From CAWGXG01 sp963826505 (GTDB taxonomy: Bacteria > Chloroflexota > Anaerolineae > Aggregatilineales > Aggregatilineaceae): DNA of 64,000 nt. The stretch lies in the NCBI GenBank assembly GCA_963826505.1, contig CAWGXG010000008.1, forward strand, positions 620,001-684,000. The letters are read 5' to 3'. Both the position numbers and the translations under genes were made by a program. The notes under the pieces are model-generated. The model saw only the letters and a program-made list of their open reading frames with translations, did not search any database and was not told the origin of the DNA. This document shows positions 17,133 to 26,297 of the stretch, piece after piece; position 1 is the first letter of the stretch, and each line of letters opens with the position of its first letter.

Positions 17133-19040
17133 ATGGTTGATACACAGAAATTCCCCGGCACTCTTCCGGAGCCGCCGGCTGGAGAGGGGACACTTCAACC
17201 TGGGTCGGTCCTTCAGGGGCGCTATCGTGTTACCGGCGTCATAGGCGTGGGAGGCATGGGGTCAGTTTATCAGGCGAGAGACTTACGTTTCCCAAACGTC
17301 ATGCGGTATGTGGCCGTCAAAGAAATGCTTAATCTCACGACTGATCAGGCCATGCGCGAGATGACGTTGAAGACGTTTGAGCGCGAGTTGGATATGCTGG
17401 CGTCGTTGAGCCATCCGGCAGTGCCGAAAATTTACGAGTATTTCCCCAGCAAGACGCGAGCCTATCTGGTGATGGAATATATTAATGGGCGCGATCTAGA
17501 GGCCATTATCAACTCTACGGCAGATTTTATCCCGGTCGAAACCGTGATGAAGTGGGCCCTGGATTTGTGTGACGTGCTCGGTTATTTGCACATGCAAAAA
17601 CCCGAGCCAATCATATTTCGTGACGTGAAACCGTCCAACATCATGATCGATGAGCATGAGCAAATCCGGCTGGTGGACTTTGGAATCGCCAAGATTTTCC
17701 AAGAAGGCCAAAAAGGGACTATGATTGGGACGGAGGGTTACTCCGCGCCGGAGCAGTATCGTGGCGAGGCCAGCCCAGCCAGCGATGTGTATGGTGTGGG
17801 GGCGACCCTTCACCACATTTTGACCCGCCGCGATCCGCGCCTGGAGCCGCCCTTCACGTTTCAAGAACGCCCCATTCGTGACGCAAATCCTGATGTCGTG
17901 CCAGAACTTGAAACGATTATCATGAAAGCGCTGGAGTTCAAGACCGAAGACCGGTACCCCAACGCGGCGGCGATGAAACAGTCACTTGATACCTTAACAA
18001 AACCCATGATGCTGGGGATACGGCGGCCTGACAGTCTGTCGTCATTGGATGACGGCGCGTCGGAATGGGTTCAGACCGGCGTAACGCCGCTGTGGGTATT
18101 TCGCTGTGAAGATCAGGTGCGTTCGTCCCCGGCGCTGTCGCGGGGCGTGTTATATGCCGGGACGCATGACAACAACGTGTATGCGTTGGACATTACCAAT
18201 GGCGCGTTTAAGTGGAAATTTCCCACGGAACAGCGCGTGATCTCGTCGCCCGTCGTGGCCGAAAACGAGGGATTGGTGATATTCGGCTCGATGGATCACC
18301 AGCTTTACGCGGTGGATATTCGGACAGGGCAGCAATATTGGAGCGTTCGCACGCAGGGCCCGATTCTGTCTTCTCCCAGTATCGCGCATGGCCACGTGTT
18401 TTTCGGGAGCGATGACGGCTCGTTATATGCGGTCCGTCTTGCTACCGGGCGTGTTCAATGGACAATGAACGGGGGAGCGGCAATTCGTTCGCGTCCACTC
18501 GTCACTGGTGAATTTATTGTGGTCGGAACCGAGCTGGGCGAAGTTCTCGGCACGGATCTTTCGGGCAAAGTGGTGTGGCGATTTAAGGCCAAGCGTGGAG
18601 TGTCCTCGTCGCCGCTTGAGCATGAGGGGCTCGTGTTTTTGGGATCGATGGACTGGCAAGTGTATGCTCTAGATATAACGCGCGGCTGGAAGGTGTGGGA
18701 ATTTCGCACGAACAAGCCCGTCGTATCATCACCGTCCTACGGCGACGAGAAAATATACATCGGCTCCGTGGACGGCAACCTCTATGCGATTGACGCGGCT
18801 AGCGGCAGGGAACGCTGGCATTTTGAGGCGGGTGATCAAATCACGTCTTCGCCTGCTTACGTCGATGGCGCTGTTTATTTTGGGGGTGTGGACGGTAAGG
18901 TTTACGGCGTTGAGACGAAGTCGGGCCAACTGCTTTGGAGCTTTGAAACGGGTGGCCCCGTCACATCATCCCCGGTTGTGCATGATGGCGTCGTGTACGT
19001 TGGGTCTAATGATCATTGTATTTATGCGCTGAAAGCGTGA
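17133..19040 (+). CDS. Ser/Thr protein kinase with PQQ-repeat propeller
   Basis: A 635-residue Hanks-type kinase. Glycine loop GVGGMGSVY at 38-46, catalytic Lys63 in AVKEM, catalytic loop FRDVKPSN (Asp164, Lys166, Asn169) with Phe replacing the usual His, DFG at 182-184 and the APE-like SAPEQY motif. From about 315 to the end are repeated WxF and Y-A-x-D units that form a PQQ-type beta-propeller. There is no membrane segment between kinase and propeller, so it looks cytoplasmic, unlike PknD-type kinases with an external propeller. It is the first gene of a six-gene signalling operon with PP2C, FHA and response-regulator genes. Confidence 0.9.
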   Translation: MVDTQKFPGTLPEPPAGEGTLQPGSVLQGRYRVTGVIGVGGMGSVYQARDLRFPNVMRYVAVKEMLNLTTDQAMREMTLKTFERELDMLASLSHPAVPKIYEYFPSKTRAYLVMEYINGRDLEAIINSTADFIPVETVMKWALDLCDVLGYLHMQKPEPIIFRDVKPSNIMIDEHEQIRLVDFGIAKIFQEGQKGTMIGTEGYSAPEQYRGEASPASDVYGVGATLHHILTRRDPRLEPPFTFQERPIRDANPDVVPELETIIMKALEFKTEDRYPNAAAMKQSLDTLTKPMMLGIRRPDSLSSLDDGASEWVQTGVTPLWVFRCEDQVRSSPALSRGVLYAGTHDNNVYALDITNGAFKWKFPTEQRVISSPVVAENEGLVIFGSMDHQLYAVDIRTGQQYWSVRTQGPILSSPSIAHGHVFFGSDDGSLYAVRLATGRVQWTMNGGAAIRSRPLVTGEFIVVGTELGEVLGTDLSGKVVWRFKAKRGVSSSPLEHEGLVFLGSMDWQVYALDITRGWKVWEFRTNKPVVSSPSYGDEKIYIGSVDGNLYAIDAASGRERWHFEAGDQITSSPAYVDGAVYFGGVDGKVYGVETKSGQLLWSFETGGPVTSSPVVHDGVVYVGSNDHCIYALKA

Positions 19041-19059
19041 TCCGCCGGAGAAGAAACCC

Positions 19060-20109
19060 ATGAATCTCATACGCCGTATCTTTGGTCTTTCGACCGACAA
19101 CAATGCGGCATCTGCGGATGATGGTATTACCATCACACGAGGCGAGGAGCTCGAGTCGGCTGCTCCTGCCGAGCCTGTAGTCGAGGTGACACCGCCGCCT
19201 GCTGGGGCCAAAGAACCGGCAGCAGAGACGGCAGTGAAGCTCGGGGCGGAAGATGATACGATCGAAGTGACCAATTCCGCAGTATTTATGGGGACCCGTC
19301 CGCTGCCCCCACTGGAAACTGTTCAACCCGGCCCTGGCAAACGGATTCAGTTTGGGCAGTACAGCGATGTCGGGATGGTGCGCGGTAACAACCAGGATGC
19401 GATGTTGACCTTGTTGGCGTCGGGCAGTAGCAACGATGCTCTGCCAGATTTTGGGCTGTTCATCGTGGCGGATGGCATGGGTGGGCATCAAGAAGGCGAG
19501 CGCGCCTCTGCTATCACAACCCGGATGGTGTCCCGGCATGTGGTCCAGGCGATCTACGTGGCGATTCTCGAGCAACGTATGAATGATCCCGACCGGCCTT
19601 CCATCGCGGAAGTGCTGCGCACGGCGGTTCAACAGGCAAACGACTCGGTTACGGAAGAAATCCCTGAAGGCGGCACGACAGTAACCGCGTGTGCAATCCT
19701 GGGGGATCTGGCCTATATCGCCCACGTAGGGGATAGCCGTGCCTATCTGCTCACCGATGATCGAATCGAGCAAATTACGCGCGATCATTCATTGGTTCAA
19801 CGCCTTATCGAGCTGGATCAGCTCACCCCTGAAGAAGCGGCAGAACACCCCCAGCGCAACGTGTTGTATCGCGCTATTGGTCAGAGTGACACGCTTGATG
19901 TCGACGCCATCACGCGTCGACTGCCGCCCAAAAGTCACCTGTTGCTGTGTAGTGATGGTTTGTGGAATATGGTGTCGGAAGAAACGATTCGTCAGATCGT
20001 CACGGAGAATCCTTACCCTCAGGACGCGTGTGACAAATTGGTCAAGCTCGCTAATGAGCGGGGTGGTCCAGATAATATCACGGTGATATTGGTACAGGTT
20101 CCTGGCTAG
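19060..20109 (+). CDS. PP2C-family protein phosphatase
   Basis: A 349-residue metal-dependent Ser/Thr phosphatase. An acidic, proline-rich N-terminal tail of about 90 residues precedes the catalytic domain. The metal-binding motifs SDVGMVRGNNQDA and IVADGMGGHQEGE are intact, as are HVGDSRAYLL, LCSDGLWNM and the final GGPDNITVILV. It starts 19 bases after the kinase gene and should reverse that kinase's phosphorylation. Confidence 0.93.
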   Translation: MNLIRRIFGLSTDNNAASADDGITITRGEELESAAPAEPVVEVTPPPAGAKEPAAETAVKLGAEDDTIEVTNSAVFMGTRPLPPLETVQPGPGKRIQFGQYSDVGMVRGNNQDAMLTLLASGSSNDALPDFGLFIVADGMGGHQEGERASAITTRMVSRHVVQAIYVAILEQRMNDPDRPSIAEVLRTAVQQANDSVTEEIPEGGTTVTACAILGDLAYIAHVGDSRAYLLTDDRIEQITRDHSLVQRLIELDQLTPEEAAEHPQRNVLYRAIGQSDTLDVDAITRRLPPKSHLLLCSDGLWNMVSEETIRQIVTENPYPQDACDKLVKLANERGGPDNITVILVQVPG

Positions 20110-20141
20110 CAGGCTGCCCAAAGACGACAATTGAGAGATTG

Positions 20142-21626
20142 ATGGACGCATCGCGCAACCTATACGCCATTCTTGGTATTCCTCCCGAGGCCTCCACTGA
20201 GACCATCAAAGAGGCCTACCGTATGCTGGCCAGACGGTTTCATCCAGACGCCAATCGCAATGAGGGGGCCGATCTTCAGTTTAAAGAAATCGCCTCCGCT
20301 AACGAGATTCTGGGGGACCCGTTAAATCGGCTCCAATACGATACCGCCCGCCGGGTCTATAAAGATGAGCCCAATTTTTTCACGCTGCGAGTGACTCCTA
20401 GCAAGCGCGCGCTCAGTGTACTGGATGAACCACAGGTGCTGTACCTGCTGTTGGAAATCCAGCCAATGCGTGACCATTTGTCGGATAAACGCGTTGCTCC
20501 CTTGAACCTGACGCTGGTGTTGGACCGCAGTACGTCCATGCGGGGGATGCGCCTGGACAAAGTCAAGATTGCGGCCCAGCAGATCATCGAACAGCTTTCA
20601 GAAGACGACATTCTGTCAGTCGTGAGCTTCAGCGACCGTGCGGACGTCATGATCCCGGCGGGACGTGTGTCCGACAAACCGGCGCTGCGCTCGATAGTGA
20701 GCATCATGCGAGCGGACGGCGGTACTGAAATTTTCCACGGACTCCAGGCTGGGGTTAACCAGTGCCGCAAATATCTCACCCCGCGAATGGTGAATCATGT
20801 CATCCTGCTCACCGACGGCCGTACCTTCGGCGATGAAGATCGCTGCCTTGAGCTGGCTCAGCAAGTGTCTGGTGAAGGCATCGGTATCAGCGCGATGGGC
20901 ATTGGCGAGGAATGGAACGATACGTTCCTGGATTCACTGGCCGGTGCAACCGGAGGCACGTCTGCTTACATCAATACTCCGGCAGCGGTGGTACGGTTTC
21001 TAAACGAGCGCGTGCGCAGCCTGGGGAACTCATTCGTTGAACGGCTGAATTTGTCGATTACCCCCGATGCTGATGTTCAGCTCGAATCAGTGTTCAGGCT
21101 ACAGCCCATATCGCAGCCTGTCGCCATGTCGCCCCAGCCGATCCCATTGGGCGGACTGGAATATGACAAGACCCTGGCGGCTCTGATCCAGATTCAAATG
21201 CCGCCTAGTCGGAAAAAAGGTTTTCGTACGGTTACGCGCATCGATGTGGTCGGGGATGTGCTACCGGCGGATCGTCCGGGGTATAAGGTGTTGAGCGACA
21301 TTTCAGTGGAAATATCGGACTCCCCACCTCCGGAAGACCCGCCGCCTCCAATTCTCCGCGCATTGGGCAAGCTTACGTTGTATCGTATGCAGCAGCAGGC
21401 CGAGGTAGCCCTGGCACTGGGTAACGTGCGAGAAGCTACGCGGCGATTAGAAAACTTGGCAACTCGTTTCTTGGCTGCGGGACAGGACGAGCTGGCACAG
21501 CAAGCCATGGTTGAAGCGCATCGAGTCTCACAAACCAGTTCTCTCTCTGAAGCAGGCCGTAAAACATTGAAATACCAGACGCGAAGTTTGCTTGCTTTAC
21601 CAGAGCCCGGAGAGGATGAGGAATGA
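20142..21626 (+). CDS. J-domain / von Willebrand A fusion protein
   Basis: A 494-residue protein joining two domains that are rarely fused. Residues about 5-70 are a DnaJ J-domain with the HPD tripeptide at 34-36, which stimulates the Hsp70 ATPase. Residues about 122-310 are a vWA domain with the metal-site motif DRSTS at 128-132 and a later LTDGRT. A beta-rich segment and a helical tail follow. The ATG at 20142 is preferred over a TTG at 20139. It lies between the PP2C and FHA genes and overlaps the latter by ATGA. A chaperone-linked scaffold is one possible role. Confidence 0.85.
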   Translation: MDASRNLYAILGIPPEASTETIKEAYRMLARRFHPDANRNEGADLQFKEIASANEILGDPLNRLQYDTARRVYKDEPNFFTLRVTPSKRALSVLDEPQVLYLLLEIQPMRDHLSDKRVAPLNLTLVLDRSTSMRGMRLDKVKIAAQQIIEQLSEDDILSVVSFSDRADVMIPAGRVSDKPALRSIVSIMRADGGTEIFHGLQAGVNQCRKYLTPRMVNHVILLTDGRTFGDEDRCLELAQQVSGEGIGISAMGIGEEWNDTFLDSLAGATGGTSAYINTPAAVVRFLNERVRSLGNSFVERLNLSITPDADVQLESVFRLQPISQPVAMSPQPIPLGGLEYDKTLAALIQIQMPPSRKKGFRTVTRIDVVGDVLPADRPGYKVLSDISVEISDSPPPEDPPPPILRALGKLTLYRMQQQAEVALALGNVREATRRLENLATRFLAAGQDELAQQAMVEAHRVSQTSSLSEAGRKTLKYQTRSLLALPEPGEDEE

Positions 21627-22123
21627 AGACCTGCCCTTATTGCGGACAGGAAAATCGGGAAGGGGTCTTCTTCTGTGAGGACTGTGGGCATCCCTTTGTC
21701 GGTGGAACCAGTGTATTGACGACTTCACAACTCATGACTGAGGATGTTGCCACGTTTCGCGGACGCGTGACCTGGGGTACAGCGCGGTTTGACTCCAGCA
21801 GCTCCATTATTATCCGCGTGCGTGATTACCCTACACCGATCCATCTGGAGACGAAGGAAGAAACGCTGCTCGGTCGCACCGATTCCAATTCTGACGCGGT
21901 GCCAGATGTTGATTTTGCCTCGTTTGGGGCAGCCGAACATGGGGTGTCGCGTCGTCATGCGATCATCCGGCGGGGTGAGGATACACTTACGCTTATCGAC
22001 CTGGACAGCAAGAATGGGACGTTCCTAAACGGTCAGCGTCTTGTACCACGCCAGCCGCGTGTGCTGCGTGACGGGGACGAGATCCGGCTGGGCCGGCTGA
22101 TTATCCATCTCTTCTTTAAATGA
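21623..22123 (+). CDS. Zinc-ribbon FHA-domain protein
   Basis: A 166-residue protein with an N-terminal zinc ribbon (Cys4, Cys7, Cys18, Cys21) and a C-terminal FHA domain. The FHA phosphothreonine-binding residues are visible in LLGRTD, GVSRRHA and DSKNGTFLNG. It should bind a phosphorylated partner, most simply a substrate of the kinase encoded upstream. Translation is coupled to the J/vWA gene by the ATGA overlap. Confidence 0.9.
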   Translation: MKTCPYCGQENREGVFFCEDCGHPFVGGTSVLTTSQLMTEDVATFRGRVTWGTARFDSSSSIIIRVRDYPTPIHLETKEETLLGRTDSNSDAVPDVDFASFGAAEHGVSRRHAIIRRGEDTLTLIDLDSKNGTFLNGQRLVPRQPRVLRDGDEIRLGRLIIHLFFK

Positions 22124-22165
22124 TGGCTGACTGGTCAAAATTGTCAACGGAGAAAAACGGATTCC

Positions 22166-22405
22166 ATGCACACTTTGCTTATTCATATGGCCAACGAAGA
22201 GCCCATTATGGCAGAAGTTGAAGAACTGCCCTTGGTACAATCACAGGTTCTCTACTGCACCAATCCGCGCAAGCGCGACGGTAAGGAGTTGCACTACATT
22301 TTGACCGAGGTGCAGACCATCATTTTGCCATGGCACCGTATCAACTTTGTTGAGGTTATGCCGTCGGGCGAGGAAGAGGCGATCGTCAGCCCGTTTGCGG
22401 ACTGA
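22166..22405 (+). CDS. Small conserved-looking protein in the signalling operon
   Basis: A 79-residue acidic protein that I do not recognise. It appears rich in beta strands (EEPIMAEVEELP, SQVLYCTNP, LHYILTEVQTIILPW), with no signal peptide or membrane span. Spacers of 42 bases before and 27 bases after place it inside the operon, directly ahead of the response regulator. A small adaptor or regulator of that signalling set is possible. Confidence 0.65.
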   Translation: MHTLLIHMANEEPIMAEVEELPLVQSQVLYCTNPRKRDGKELHYILTEVQTIILPWHRINFVEVMPSGEEEAIVSPFAD

Positions 22406-22432
22406 TCATTCTGAACTGGAAAGGTGTAACAC

Positions 22433-23173
22433 ATGTCGGGCAAACCGCCGCGTACTATTCCGCGCGATTCTCGGCGCATCCTGGTCGTTGACGATGAGCC
22501 GCGCATGATTGGTTTCATCCGAATGAACCTGGAATTGGAAGGGTACCAGGTACTTGAAGCGCACAATGGTCTGGAAGCGCTCGAAGCGATTCGCACCCAG
22601 CTTCCAGATCTGGTTTTGCTGGATGTCATGATGCCCGAGCTGGATGGCTTTGAAACCCTGAGAATGTTGCGGGAGTTTTCGAGTATCCCCGTCATCATGC
22701 TGACCGCTAAAGGCGAGGAAGACGACAAGGTGTACGGCTTGGAGCTGGGGGCGGATGATTACATCACCAAGCCCTTTGGCTCGCGCGAGCTGTCGAGCCG
22801 GGTGCGGGCGGTACTACGCCGCGCCGAGATGCCCAGCGCCGCACCGGAGCAAGCCATCTTGAAGATCGACGATCGCTTGAGCGTTGATTTCAACCGGCGC
22901 GAGGTGATCGTAGAGGGCAATCATATCAAGCTGCGTCCCACGGAGTACCGTCTGCTCTATCATCTGATCGAAAATGCGGGTTGGACAGTGCCCCACGAGC
23001 AACTGCTGGCCAAAGTTTGGGGCTACGAATACCGCGACGAGACGCATTACGTGCGTCTGTACGTAAACTATCTGCGCGAAAAGATCGAAGAGGATCCAGC
23101 CAATCCCAAATACATTCTGACTGAACGCGGGGTGGGCTATCGTTTTGTCGATTTCAAGCACGAGAACGACTAG
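22433..23173 (+). CDS. OmpR/PhoB-family response regulator
   Basis: A 246-residue DNA-binding response regulator. The receiver domain has VVDDEP, phospho-acceptor Asp64 in LLDVMMPE, Thr in MLTAKG and Lys113 in TKPFG. The C-terminal winged-helix domain ends in the standard VRLYVNYLREKIEEDP and GVGYRF motifs. No histidine kinase is beside it. Its place as last gene of the kinase/PP2C/FHA operon raises the possibility of Ser/Thr phosphorylation input. Confidence 0.93.
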   Translation: MSGKPPRTIPRDSRRILVVDDEPRMIGFIRMNLELEGYQVLEAHNGLEALEAIRTQLPDLVLLDVMMPELDGFETLRMLREFSSIPVIMLTAKGEEDDKVYGLELGADDYITKPFGSRELSSRVRAVLRRAEMPSAAPEQAILKIDDRLSVDFNRREVIVEGNHIKLRPTEYRLLYHLIENAGWTVPHEQLLAKVWGYEYRDETHYVRLYVNYLREKIEEDPANPKYILTERGVGYRFVDFKHEND

Positions 23174-23210
23174 CGCGGATGCGTTGCCGCGATGACCGGA
23201 TCGGACGAGA

Positions 23211-23236
23211 AGCCAGGATTTCCTGGCTTCTGTGTT
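23211..23236. terminator. Hairpin terminator between convergent operons
   Basis: agccagg and cctggct form a seven-base stem with a four-base loop, followed by a T-rich stretch on the plus strand. It lies between the response regulator and the minus-strand pyrG operon. Confidence 0.5.
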
Positions 23237-23247
23237 TGTCAGACGTC

Positions 23248-23454
23248 TTACTGGTCGGAGAGACTGCGGATGGTATCCAGTGCGGATTGGGCGGAGAGAC
23301 GTTGGACATCGGCCCAGCCTTCTTCGGTGGCCATACGCTGCAAATGCTCACGTACGGTGGTTTGCTCTTCGGAACTGAGATTTTTCCACGCGGCTTCGAT
23401 AGTGGGGGGATCTTGACTCAGCATATTGGCCCAAAACATTTCTAACTCGTCCAT
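23248..23454 (-). CDS. Small helical hypothetical protein
   Basis: A 68-residue acidic, mostly helical protein (MDELEMFWANMLSQDPPTIE at the start). I do not recognise it. An agga ribosome binding site lies eight bases before the ATG. It follows adenosine deaminase by 24 bases and is the last gene of the pyrG-add operon. Confidence 0.6.
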   Translation of the reverse strand: MDELEMFWANMLSQDPPTIEAAWKNLSSEEQTTVREHLQRMATEEGWADVQRLSAQSALDTIRSLSDQ

Positions 23455-23478
23455 TGTTGCGATCCTGTTAGCTCGAAC

Positions 23479-24519
23479 TTACAGCGTGAAGCGACAACTC
23501 AGGTCGTCGTACGCGGCCTGAAAATCGCTAATCATGGCGGTCTTTTCTACATCGGGCAAGTAACTGGCCCGGACAGCGTTTAACCCGATGGTTTTGAGCT
23601 GCTCGATGGTCAGCCCACAATCTTGCACGGCGTGGACGTATTCGGCTTGCAGAGTTGTATTGAACATGGCGGGATCGTCCGTGTTGAGCGTTACGCAGAC
23701 CCCCGCGCGGACCAATGCCGCCAGAGGATGCGCCGCGTAGGTGGGCGCGACTCCCAGACATAGATTACTGGTCAGGCTCACTTCCAGGGGAATCTGGTGC
23801 TTGACTACGTAGTCAAGCAGCGCCGTGTCTTCACCCGCGCGCACGCCGTGCCCGAGCCGTTCCGCTTTGATCGCGCGCAGGGCGCCCCATATACTGGCCG
23901 GTCCGACTGTCTCCCCGGCGTGCGGATTGCTGTGCAGCCCTCTGCTAAGCGCCACACGAAACGCATCCTCGAACAACTCGGGCGGCCATCCCACTTCAGG
24001 ACCACCCAAGCCGAGCGCGACCACACCGCCCGCGAGCGCCTGGGGTGTGGTCAGCCAGTCGACAACTGTGCTGGCTGTGTCCGGGAAACAACGCACGATG
24101 TCAGGAATCCAGCGCATACGCACGCCCCATTCCTGTTCCGCCTGGGCCCGTCCTTGATTCACCGCCGCCAGGAGGGCGTCCCAGGGGAGTTGCGGCGTTA
24201 CATGCGTATAGGGCGAAAACGTCACCTCGGCGTAGCGGATATTCTGGGCGTGCATGCTCCGCCCGTATTCATACACGATACGGACAAAGTCGTCCGGGGC
24301 ACGTAGGCAGCCACAGATGGCCGAAAAGATGCTGATAAAGTGATCGAAATCGCGAAAACGATACCAGTCCCGCAGCCCGGCAATGTCAGACGCGGGTAAT
24401 TCCACGTCGTAGCGACCGGCCAGTTCCAGGAGCGTTTCGGGCTGCACGGTGCCTTCGAGATGGACGTGCAGCTCCACTTTGGGCATGGCCTGGATGAAGT
24501 CAACCAATGACACTGTCAA
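23479..24519 (-). CDS. add: Adenosine deaminase
   Basis: A 346-residue metal-dependent hydrolase that converts adenosine to inosine. Zinc ligands are visible as His18 and His20 in HVHLEG, His200 in HAGET and Asp281 in NTDDP. Glu203 and His224 (LGHG) are the catalytic acid and proton shuttle. Length matches the family. Its start overlaps the pyrG stop by four bases, giving a purine-salvage/pyrimidine-synthesis pair. Related adenine deaminases share these motifs, so substrate is by family likeness. Confidence 0.9.
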   Translation of the reverse strand: MTVSLVDFIQAMPKVELHVHLEGTVQPETLLELAGRYDVELPASDIAGLRDWYRFRDFDHFISIFSAICGCLRAPDDFVRIVYEYGRSMHAQNIRYAEVTFSPYTHVTPQLPWDALLAAVNQGRAQAEQEWGVRMRWIPDIVRCFPDTASTVVDWLTTPQALAGGVVALGLGGPEVGWPPELFEDAFRVALSRGLHSNPHAGETVGPASIWGALRAIKAERLGHGVRAGEDTALLDYVVKHQIPLEVSLTSNLCLGVAPTYAAHPLAALVRAGVCVTLNTDDPAMFNTTLQAEYVHAVQDCGLTIEQLKTIGLNAVRASYLPDVEKTAMISDFQAAYDDLSCRFTL

Positions 24520-26162
24520 TCTCCTGTTTGAAGTTCCACATCGTGTTCAGGCTGACGCGCGGCCTGCTCATAGGCTATCGCAGCGCGCACGAATTCCCGG
24601 AACAGGGGGTGGGGGCGGTTGGGACGGCTCTGGAACTCAGGATGAAACTGGCTGCCGAGCATGAACGGGTGTCCTTTCAGTTCCATGATTTCCACCAACC
24701 GGCCGTCAGGACTCAATCCGCTGAAATTCGCGCCCACGGCTTCGAACATCTCGCGGTAGCGATTGTTGAACTCGAAGCGGTGACGGTGACGCTCGTCCAC
24801 GGAGGACTGCTGGTAGGCGGCCGCAGCTTTGGAACCCGCTGCCAATTCGCACGGATACGATCCCAGGCGCATAGTGCCCCCCATGTTGGAGACATGATGC
24901 TGATCAGGCATCAGGTCGATCACGGGATGGGCCGTGGCCGTGTCGTATTCGGTGCTGTTGGCGTTATCCAACTCCAAAACATGCCGGGCCAGCTCAATGC
25001 ACATCACCTGCATACCCAGGCACAGTCCCAAGTAAGGCACCTGGTGCGTACGTGCGAACTCCGCCGCCAGGATTTTGCCCTCGATGCCGCGATAACCGAA
25101 TCCGCCGGGCACCAGAATGCCGCTGACGGTACCGAGCACGTCGAAGCCTTTTTCTTTTTCGAGATCGCCGGAATACACCCATTCGATTTCAAGTTTGCGG
25201 TCCTGCGATACAGTCGCATGCGTCAGGGCTTCTTTGACGCTCATGTAGGCGTCGTGCAGCTCGACGTACTTCCCGACGATGGCGATCCGCAGCGGTTGGT
25301 GCGCATTCCGCATGCGTGACACCATCTGGCGCCAGTCGTTAAGCTCAGGCGGCTGCGCTTCGAGGTGGAGTCGCTCGACGATGAATTCGCCCAATCCGGC
25401 GTCTTCGAGGATCAACGGCACGCCGTAGATATTGTCGGTGGTTTCCAGTGGGATAACCGCACGCGGTTCGACGTCACAGAACAGGGCCATCTTGTCGACG
25501 AGGTCCTGACTGACGGGGTGATCGGTGCGTGCGATGATCACCTGGGGCTGGATGCCAATGCTGCGCAGCTCGCGGACGCTGTGCTGGGTGGGCTTGGTCT
25601 TGAGTTCTCCTGTAGCGCCGATGTGGGGCAAAAACGTGACGTGCACGTACAGCGTGTTCTCGCGTCCCACATCAGTACGGAGCTGGCGGATGGCCTCCAG
25701 AAAGGGCTGGCCCTCGATGTCGCCGACGGTGCCGCCCACTTCAACGATCACGACGTCGGGGTTATTCTTCTGCCCCACCAGACCGATGCGGCGCTTGATC
25801 TCGTTGGTGATGTGCGGGATCACCTGGATGGTCCGGCCGAGATAGTCACCACGCCGCTCTTTGGCGATCACTTCGGCGTAAATCTGACCGGTCGTGACGT
25901 TGCACGTCTGGTCCAGATTTTCGTCCGTGAACCGCTCGTAATGGCCGAGATCAAGATCGGTCTCCGCCCCGTCGGCGGTGACAAAGACTTCGCCGTGCTG
26001 GTAAGGACTCATGGTCCCGGGATCGACGTTGAGATAGGGGTCGAGTTTTTGGATAGCGACCGTCAGCCCACGTGCTTTCAGCAAACGCCCGATGGCGGCG
26101 GCAGTCACGCCTTTGCCTACGGAACTGACGACGCCGCCTGTGCAAAAGATGTACTTGGTCAT
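24516..26162 (-). CDS. pyrG: CTP synthase
   Basis: A 548-residue two-domain enzyme that makes CTP from UTP, ATP and glutamine. The N-terminal amidoligase domain begins with TKYIFCTGGVVSSVGKG and contains the expected P-loop region. The C-terminal class I glutamine amidotransferase domain has the nucleophile elbow LCLGMQ and the SQFHPEF motif of the His/Glu dyad. Full family length. It is the first gene of a three-gene minus-strand operon. Confidence 0.97.
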   Translation of the reverse strand: MTKYIFCTGGVVSSVGKGVTAAAIGRLLKARGLTVAIQKLDPYLNVDPGTMSPYQHGEVFVTADGAETDLDLGHYERFTDENLDQTCNVTTGQIYAEVIAKERRGDYLGRTIQVIPHITNEIKRRIGLVGQKNNPDVVIVEVGGTVGDIEGQPFLEAIRQLRTDVGRENTLYVHVTFLPHIGATGELKTKPTQHSVRELRSIGIQPQVIIARTDHPVSQDLVDKMALFCDVEPRAVIPLETTDNIYGVPLILEDAGLGEFIVERLHLEAQPPELNDWRQMVSRMRNAHQPLRIAIVGKYVELHDAYMSVKEALTHATVSQDRKLEIEWVYSGDLEKEKGFDVLGTVSGILVPGGFGYRGIEGKILAAEFARTHQVPYLGLCLGMQVMCIELARHVLELDNANSTEYDTATAHPVIDLMPDQHHVSNMGGTMRLGSYPCELAAGSKAAAAYQQSSVDERHRHRFEFNNRYREMFEAVGANFSGLSPDGRLVEIMELKGHPFMLGSQFHPEFQSRPNRPHPLFREFVRAAIAYEQAARQPEHDVELQTGD

Positions 26163-26191
26163 GATGCTGGTTCCTTCGTGTGATAGGGCAC

Positions 26192-26243
26192 AAAAAAAGG
26201 CGGCGGGGAGATGAAGGCTTTGGCTGCCTCACTCCCCGCTGCC
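26192..26243 (-). terminator. Rho-independent terminator after roadblock gene
   Basis: On the minus strand, gcagcggggag pairs with ctccccgccgc (one mismatch), followed by seven Ts. It separates the roadblock gene from pyrG. Confidence 0.88.
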
Positions 26244-26297
26244 ATGTGTTGTGCTTTTAGGTCGCGTTGGGTTTGCAAAGGGTATTTCCCTACCCGG

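Noticed and set aside
25365..26183. 272-codon plus-strand frame opposite pyrG
   Set aside because: Lies fully antisense to CTP synthase and has no independent family likeness.
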